DNA from: Annulohypoxylon bovei var. microspora
Taxonomy: Eukaryota; Ascomycota; Sordariomycetes; Xylariales; Hypoxylaceae
DNA: 64,000 nt
Assembly (NCBI GenBank): GCA_022836615.1
Contig: MU405257.1
Coordinates: forward strand, 205,950 to 269,949
Direction: 5' to 3'
Under the pieces are notes generated by a model. The model searched no databases. It saw only the letters and a program-made list of their open reading frames with translations, and was not told the origin of the DNA. The position numbers and the translations under genes are program-made. How positions within the stretch are numbered: position 1 is the stretch's first letter; every line of letters begins with the position of its first letter. Shown here one piece after another: positions 59,713 through 64,000 of this stretch.

Positions 59713-60059
59713 TTTAATTTATTAATAAATTTATAAAAATATAATTAAATTTATTTAATTTATTTAATTTAAATAAACATTTAAATTAATTTTATTAATT
59801 ATAAAAAATAATATTTATAAAATTATTTAAATATAAAAATTATATAATTTAATTAATATAATTATTTAATAACGAAATAAATTTAAAATTTAATTAATTT
59901 AATTTATTTAATAACGAAATAAATTTAAAATTAATTAAATTTATTTATTTATATAATAAATAAATATAAATTTTAAAACATTTATAATTAAATAAAATAA
60001 AATATAATAATTTTAATAATATTTTAATAAAAATTTTATTTATTAATTAATAATTATTA

Positions 60060-60190
60060 AATTTAAATTAAATTTTTATTAAACCGTTATTAAACCGTTA
60101 TTAAATCGTTATTAAACTTCGGTTAAATTTTAATTAAATTTTAATTAAACTTTAATTAAATTTAAAACCACGTTAAATTATTTTAACGAA
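60060..60190. repeat. Array of ~11-bp TTTAATAACGG-type units, inverted relative to 51390-51515
   Basis: CCGTTATTAAA units are tandemly arrayed at 60080-60115. Their inverse complement TTTAATAACGG is arrayed at 51475-51510. The neighbouring word TTTAACCGAAGTTTAAT is shared in inverse orientation (51420-51440 and 60113-60128). The two arrays flank the LTR insertion and may be part of a second, inner inverted repeat of the DNA transposon. Confidence 0.55.
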
Positions 60191-60225
60191 TTTAATTTAT
60201 AATGCCCGAGTTTAACGAAGGTAAT

Positions 60226-60321
60226 TGAACGGGTACAGCTTTGGTGTGTTTTTTTTTTTCTCCATGGTCCATCCTTATCAAAAATCTCCTATCGCGGTAA
60301 TCCCGGATCTCCGGCGCTAAA
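60226..60321. repeat. R1 unit, copy 1 (96 bp)
   Basis: It runs from tgaacgggtacagc through a T11 run and ctccatggtcc to ggcgctaaa, and appears identical to 61384-61479. The near-perfect identity contrasts with the diverged minisatellite between them, indicating recent duplication or conversion. Confidence 0.9.
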
Positions 60322-60350
60322 AGTTCGTAAACCCCGTTATCTCCCCAGAG

Positions 60351-60580
60351 GCCGTTATGTCCACAGCGATTGATTGGGTGCATCGTCTCGCGGGTGGGGC
60401 ATTTCAACCAATCAAACAACAGATCTCAGCTTTCAAGGTGGTCCGTTCGCGAGAAGGTGCGTTTCGACAAGATTCAGTTTTTCAGAAAACGAAAAGCTTG
60501 TCAAAAGCTGGTTCTCGCGCACGGACCAACCGGGTGGCAGCGACGAATTGATTACCTAAGATGCTTATGTAATTGACTTA
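60351..60580. repeat. R2 unit, copy 1, with CCAAT boxes
   Basis: From gccgttatgtccacagcgat onward it matches 61714-61900, with about 35 extra bases near 60455-60490. It contains gattgattggg and caaccaatcaaac, which are CCAAT motifs in both orientations 40 bp apart. Copy 2 has the same pair. Confidence 0.8.
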
Positions 60581-60639
60581 GCACACGTAAAAAAGACCCC
60601 TAAGCTGGGTGACTAAGCAACCCCCGAGAGGGCAGCCAA

Positions 60640-61250
60640 GGCGTTATAAAGGTGGCTACGGGTGGCTGAACGGGTGGCAAGACGGGTGGTTCAACGGGGT
60701 TTAGACGGGGGTTTTAACGGGTGGTTAAAAGGGTGGTTGATCGGGTGGTTCATCCGGGGGTGGCTTCACGGGAGGCTCAAGGGGTGGATTGACGGGTGGC
60801 TAATCGGGTGTTTAGATCGGGGGAGGCTACGGGGGATACAACGGGTGGTTCGACCGGGGGTTCAACAGGGATTCAACGGGACGGGTGGCTAAACGGGTGT
60901 GTGGTTCAACGGGTGGCTAAAGGGGAGACTCAATGGGTGGAAAGACCCGTGGTTAGACCCGTGGTTAGACCCGTGGTTCAACGGGGGCTAGACCGGGGGT
61001 TAGACCGGTGGTTTGAAGGGTGGCTAAACGGGAGGACCGGCGGGTGGCTTAGGGGTTCAATAAGGGGTGGCTTAGGGGTTCAATAAGGGGTGGCTTAGGG
61101 GTTCAATAAGGGGTGGCTTAGGGGTTCAATAAGGGGTGGCTTAGGGGTTTAATAAGGGGTGGCTTACGGGGTGGTTACGGGTGGTTCAACGGGCGGTTAG
61201 ACGGGTGGCTGCACGGATGGCTAAAGGGGAGGCTTAAAGAGGAGGCTAGA
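60640..61250 (+). repeat. G-rich minisatellite, block 1 (GGGTGG-T-AAC type)
   Basis: Degenerate units of about 12 bp, consensus acgggtggttca or acgggtggctaa, are repeated dozens of times on the plus strand. Runs of GGG and GG at short spacing make G-quadruplex formation plausible. A distinct 23-bp sub-array lies within it. Confidence 0.9.
61042..61165 (+). repeat. 23-bp tandem array, five units
   Basis: Units starting GGGGTGGCTTAGGGG and ending TTCAATAA are repeated five times, nearly identical (one unit has TTTAATAA), then a partial sixth. A single copy of a similar word occurs in block 2 (62262-62285), so the expansion is specific to copy 1. Confidence 0.9.
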
Positions 61251-61307
61251 TGGGTGCGCGAACCGTGGTGGTGCGTGGTTTCGCCGGATGAAAAAAGAAA
61301 CAAAAAC

Positions 61308-61385
61308 GGGAGATCGGGGAATCGAACCATTGACCTCCGGCTAAACTCGGGATATTGTGCCACCCGAACGGGTGGCCTCGCGTTG
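61308..61385 (-). tRNA. tRNA-like sequence, copy 1 (pol III A/B boxes)
   Basis: On the minus strand a perfect B-box GGTTCGATTCC (61318-61328) follows an A-box-like GGGTGGCACAATATCCCG (about 61349-61366) at near-normal spacing. Downstream on that strand is a T-rich run (61291-61306) that would terminate RNA polymerase III. The acceptor stem does not close and the T-stem is imperfect, so it is not a functional tRNA. A tRNA-derived SINE head or tRNA pseudogene is more likely. Confidence 0.4.
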
Positions 61386-61479
61386 AACGGGTACAGCTTT
61401 GGTGTGTTTTTTTTTTTCTCCATGGTCCATCCTTATCAAAAATCTCCTATCGCGGTAATCCCGGATCTCCGGCGCTAAA
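61384..61479. repeat. R1 unit, copy 2 (96 bp)
   Basis: Appears identical to 60226-60321. It starts directly at the end of tRNA-like copy 1, so R1 marks the junction between modules. Confidence 0.9.
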
Positions 61480-61710
61480 CTGGAGGGCCCCCAATTAGGT
61501 GCCACAATAGCCCGATTTTAAGACCACTTAAGTAGCGCAAGCGCAAATACCCTGAGTTTAGCCGAAACTGTTTTTTGAACCAATCAGGTCCCGTGGCTCG
61601 CAAAGCCGCTCCGCCGCCGCTCGCGATTTGATTGGCTAAGTTAAGCTTTCTTATAACCTGATTGGATGCATTTACAAAAAGGGTTTTACTGAAAGGGGAG
61701 CATGTCCAAG
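61480..61710. promoter_or_regulatory. CCAAT-rich spacer between modules
   Basis: In 230 bp there are three CCAAT/ATTGG motifs (aaccaatcagg, tttgattggct, ctgattggatg). Two more lie in the following R2 copy. Such clustering resembles a promoter, although no coding frame follows on either strand. Confidence 0.45.
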
Positions 61711-61713
61711 GAC

Positions 61714-61900
61714 GCCGTTATGTCCACAGCGATTGATTGGGTGCATCGTTTCTAGGGTGGGGCCTTTCAACCAATCAAACAACAGATCTCGACTTTCGAG
61801 GTGGTCCGTTCGCGAAAAGCTTGTCAAAGCTGGCTCTTGCGCACGGATCAGTTGGGTTGGCAAGAACGATTACCTAAGGCGATTACGTAATTGACTCGTT
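61714..61900. repeat. R2 unit, copy 2, with CCAAT boxes
   Basis: Partner of 60351-60580. It shares gattgattggg, caaccaatcaaac, the ggtggtccgttcgcg word and the aagcttgtcaaagctgg word, and lacks the 35-bp insert of copy 1. Confidence 0.8.
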
Positions 61901-61984
61901 TCAGTTCAGTTGACCCTGATCTTCAACACAGGTTATATAAGTAAAAAAAAGACCCCTAACCTAGGGGATTCAGCAACCCTCGGG

Positions 61985-62375
61985 AAGGTGGCTAAGGCGT
62001 TAGAAAGGTGGCTACGGGTGGCCACGGGTGGCTGAACGGGTGGCAAGATGGGTGGTTCGTCGGGGGGTGGTTCAACGGGAGGCTTAAGGGGGGCTCAACG
62101 GGGGCTACACGGGTGGTTCAAAGGGTGGTTCAACGGGTGGTTCAACGGGGGATACACGGGTGGTTAAAGGGGTGGCTTAACAGGCGGCTAGACGGGTGGT
62201 TACACCGGGGGTTGGACCGGTGGTTTAAAGGGTGGCTAAACGGGAGGCCCGGCGGGTGGCTTAAGGGTTCGATAAGGGGTGGCTTACGGGGTGGTTACGG
62301 GTGGTTCAACGGGCGGTTAGACGGGTGGGTTAATAGGGGTTCGACGGGGTGTTTAACGGGTGGCTAAAGGGGAGC
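61985..62375 (+). repeat. G-rich minisatellite, block 2
   Basis: The same acgggtggttca/gggtggctaa units as block 1, about 390 bp. The last 130 bp (ggttacgggtggttcaacggg and onward) match the end of block 1 closely. The order of variants differs elsewhere, as expected for a minisatellite that turns over. Confidence 0.9.
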
Positions 62376-62428
62376 CTCAAAAGGTGTGCGCGAACAGTGG
62401 TTTCGTCGCATGGTAAAAGAAACAAAAG

Positions 62429-62505
62429 TGGGAGATCGGGGAATCGAACCATCGACCCCCGGCTAAACTCGGGATATTGTGCCACTCGAACGGGTGGCTT
62501 CGCGT
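62429..62505 (-). tRNA. tRNA-like sequence, copy 2 (pol III A/B boxes)
   Basis: It has the same layout as copy 1: B-box GGTTCGATTCC on the minus strand (62440-62450), A-box-like stretch at 62471-62488, and nearly identical sequence between them (a few substitutions, such as ATCGACCCCC for ATTGACCTCC). It sits at the edge of the cargo, directly before RIP-mutated DNA. Not a functional tRNA as far as I can fold it. Confidence 0.4.
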
Positions 62506-62520
62506 TCGAAAAACGAACGA

Positions 62521-63600
62521 ATTACGTTCGTTTACGCCCGTTTTAACCATATAATTTTAACGGTTATAATTCGTGTTATTATATTTATAAAATTAAAGCG
62601 TGGCGTTTTTCGAATTATAATTTAAATATAAATAAATTTAAAAAAATTCGTATATTAATAATACCCACGATTTTTTTTTACGCGAAAAAATTTAACGTTA
62701 AAATATATATTTAAAATCGAAATTTTTTAAAAAAATTTAATAACGTTTTTAATCGCGATATTATTATAATTTATATAACGTTTTTTAAAATAATAAAATT
62801 AAATATATTATATTTTATAAAAATTTTATAATTATTTTTAAAAAATTTTTAATTAATTTAACGTGTGTAAAAATTAATTTAAATTAATATTATAATTATT
62901 ATTTTTTTTATAAAAATTATTATTATATAATTAAAAAAAATTAATAAATTTACGAAATATATTTATTAATTAATTTTTTTATATTTAATTTATTTTAAAT
63001 AATTTTACATTTAAATTATTCGTATATTAATTTATTATAATTAATATTATATTAATATTTTTATTAAAAAACGCGATACGCGATTTAAAACGTAATTTAA
63101 ACCACGATTTAAACCGTGATTTAAAAATTATATAAATTTAAAAAAAAATTAATAAATATTTTTAATATATAAATTATTATTTATTTAAAAAAAATATATT
63201 ATTAATTATACGATTAAAAAATTAATTAAAAGGTTAATTAAAAAGTCGATTAAAAATTAATTAAAAAATAAATTTTTTTTTAAAATAATAAATAATAAAA
63301 TTAAAAATCATTGATTTTTAAATTAAATTTTAAAAATTCGTAAAATAAAAAAAAAAAAAAATATAACGTGTTTAATTAATTAAAAAATAATGTGGTTAAA
63401 AAAATATAAACGAAATTTTTAAATATTAATTTAAATTCGTTAAAATAAACGTTAAATTAATATTATATAACGAAAAATTAAATTATTATAATATATTTAT
63501 TTTTATTTATTTTATTAAATTAAAAGTTATTTAATAATGTTTTTAAAATTATAAAATATTAATATTTCGTAAAGTTATTATTTTATAAATATTTATGTTA
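62521..63600. repeat. RIP-degraded AT-rich flank of the transposon
   Basis: Almost pure A/T with C and G mostly in CpG. No frame or motif survives. The last part (from about 63424) is the inner portion of the right terminal inverted repeat. Confidence 0.8.
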
Positions 63601-63722
63601 ATAAGCCGCGGTTAAACCGCGGGTAAACATGAGCTTTTAATGGACCTCGGGTAGAAAAACTCCTACCCCTAGTCGAGTTTAGGGTCGCCCCATAATTTCT
63701 ACCCCTAGTTGACTGTAGGCTC
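63424..63722. repeat. Right terminal inverted repeat
   Basis: Inverse complement of 51116-51415, ending TTGACTGTAGGCTC. The palindrome CCGCGGTTAAACCGCGG (about 63605-63622) and the GGGTAGAAAAACTCCTACCC hairpin are conserved. It lacks the 20-bp duplication of the left end. Confidence 0.85.
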
Positions 63723-63731
63723 AGGATAAAG
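63723..63731. repeat. Right 9-bp target site duplication
   Basis: AGGATAAAG, identical to and in the same orientation as 51107-51115. Confidence 0.8.
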
Positions 63732-64000
63732 ATCGCCGAACCCGATTGCAACATTTCCATGGTTCATTACGTCTGAGTGGCGGGGGAAGAAACAAACATG
63801 AGGTCCCCGTTCCGGGAACACAAGACCCGAACTTTCCACACCCGCACGGACCACCTTTCAACACCCCGGGTTCGAATCCCATGCATTGTAAACTTTTACT
63901 TAATTTTCAATATCACCGCTCGTCCCGCCGCCCTCAACCCTCCAAGCCCTCCGTACTGGCGGCTGCGTGCCTTTGCTCGGCGCGCTGCGCGCGCCTCGCA
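63732..64000. other. Unique flank to the right edge
   Basis: Ordinary to GC-rich DNA outside the transposon. A B-box-like GGTTCGAATCC lies at 63870-63880, but no acceptor stem or A-box pairs with it. No gene is supportable within the 270 bp. Confidence 0.5.

Larger units (their letters stand above)
60221..62520. other. GC-rich cargo island inside the transposon, no gene
   Basis: About 2.3 kb of ordinary or G-rich composition with abrupt edges to RIP-mutated AT-rich DNA on both sides. It is a tandem pair of one module: a 96-bp unit R1, a CCAAT-containing unit R2, a ggtggct-rich minisatellite, and a tRNA-like end. Copy 1 is 60226-61385 and copy 2 about 61384-62510, with an insert 61480-61710 of different sequence. 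Long W- and G-rich open frames here (GWLKGWLIGWF) are just the minisatellite read as codons. CpA and TpG sites are intact, so RIP has not acted. Confidence 0.7.
51116..63722. mobile_element. 12.6-kb Mutator-like DNA transposon with nested insertions
   Basis: The element is bounded by long terminal inverted repeats (about 300 bp, see separate entries) and a perfect 9-bp direct repeat AGGATAAAG. Long inverted repeats with a 9-bp target duplication are characteristic of Mutator-like elements (for example Hop of Fusarium). No transposase remnant was recognised, so the assignment rests on the ends only. Inside are two nested LTR elements (51519-59712) and an unmutated GC-rich cargo (60221-62520). 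The element's own AT-rich DNA (51316-51518, 59713-60200 and 62520-63600) is RIP-mutated. The outermost 140 bp on each side are much less affected. Confidence 0.75.

Noticed and set aside
60662..62367. W/G-rich open frames (for example GWLKGWLIGWFIRGWLHG) as a repeat-protein gene
   Set aside because: They are the GGGTGG minisatellite read in one frame. There is no ATG context, intron or non-repeat domain, and frames open and close with array phase.
60640..62375. CRISPR array
   Set aside because: Repeats are degenerate and contiguous without unique spacers, and the DNA is eukaryotic.
63820..63890. Possible tRNA with GGTTCGAATCC
   Set aside because: The T-stem pairs only three bases and no 5' sequence complements the expected acceptor end.

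Overview
This window is nuclear DNA of a filamentous ascomycete (Pezizomycotina, most likely a Sordariomycete). The evidence is the short spliceosomal introns (mostly 56-141 nt, with GTRNGT donors and CTAAC or TACTAAT branch sites), fungal-specific gene families (WSC-domain wall protein, IQGAP/Rng2, G1 cyclin of the Cln/Puc1 type, fungal MFS and MDR families), and long AT-rich islands in which almost every surviving C or G lies in a CpG. That is the footprint of repeat-induced point mutation (RIP). All gene models with introns were built by hand from splice signals and reading-frame continuity.

Layout. Positions 1-1450 are a RIP-degraded AT-rich island that ends next to a 76-nt foldback. 1.9-10 kb carries three plus-strand genes: mercaptopyruvate sulfurtransferase, 40S ribosomal protein S2 and a 1445-residue WSC-domain surface protein with a huge Gly/Asn/Pro/Ser tail. 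10.9-15.3 kb carries two minus-strand genes: a nucleotidylyltransferase-fold protein and a G1 cyclin. 15.3-27.6 kb is a 12-kb stretch without a supportable gene. 27.6-35.1 kb holds a divergent pair of unrecognised large genes: a 595-residue protein with a retropepsin-like DSGA motif, and a 1605-residue low-complexity protein whose C-terminus looks weakly OTU-like but lacks the catalytic Cys. 35.6-48.9 kb carries an MDR oxidoreductase, the IQGAP homologue, IMP dehydrogenase and an MFS transporter.

51.1-63.7 kb is the most striking region. It reads as one 12.6-kb DNA transposon with roughly 300-bp terminal inverted repeats and a 9-bp target duplication (Mutator-like). It contains a non-autonomous LTR element (311-bp LTRs, TTTAA target duplication), which in turn contains a RIP-killed Ty3/gypsy element (216-bp LTRs, recognisable reverse transcriptase and integrase remnants). 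Beside these, in the same transposon, lies an unmutated 2.3-kb GC-rich cargo: two diverged copies of a module with CCAAT-box clusters, a G-rich GGGTGG minisatellite, and a tRNA-like A-box/B-box sequence. Why this cargo escaped RIP and what it does are the main open questions.

The housekeeping genes do not form a pathway. They are a typical unlinked fungal gene order. The likely functional links are regulatory: shared divergent promoters (29.5-30.1 kb and 42.9-44.1 kb), and a cluster of inverted and direct CCGCCGAA motifs upstream of the MDR oxidoreductase.
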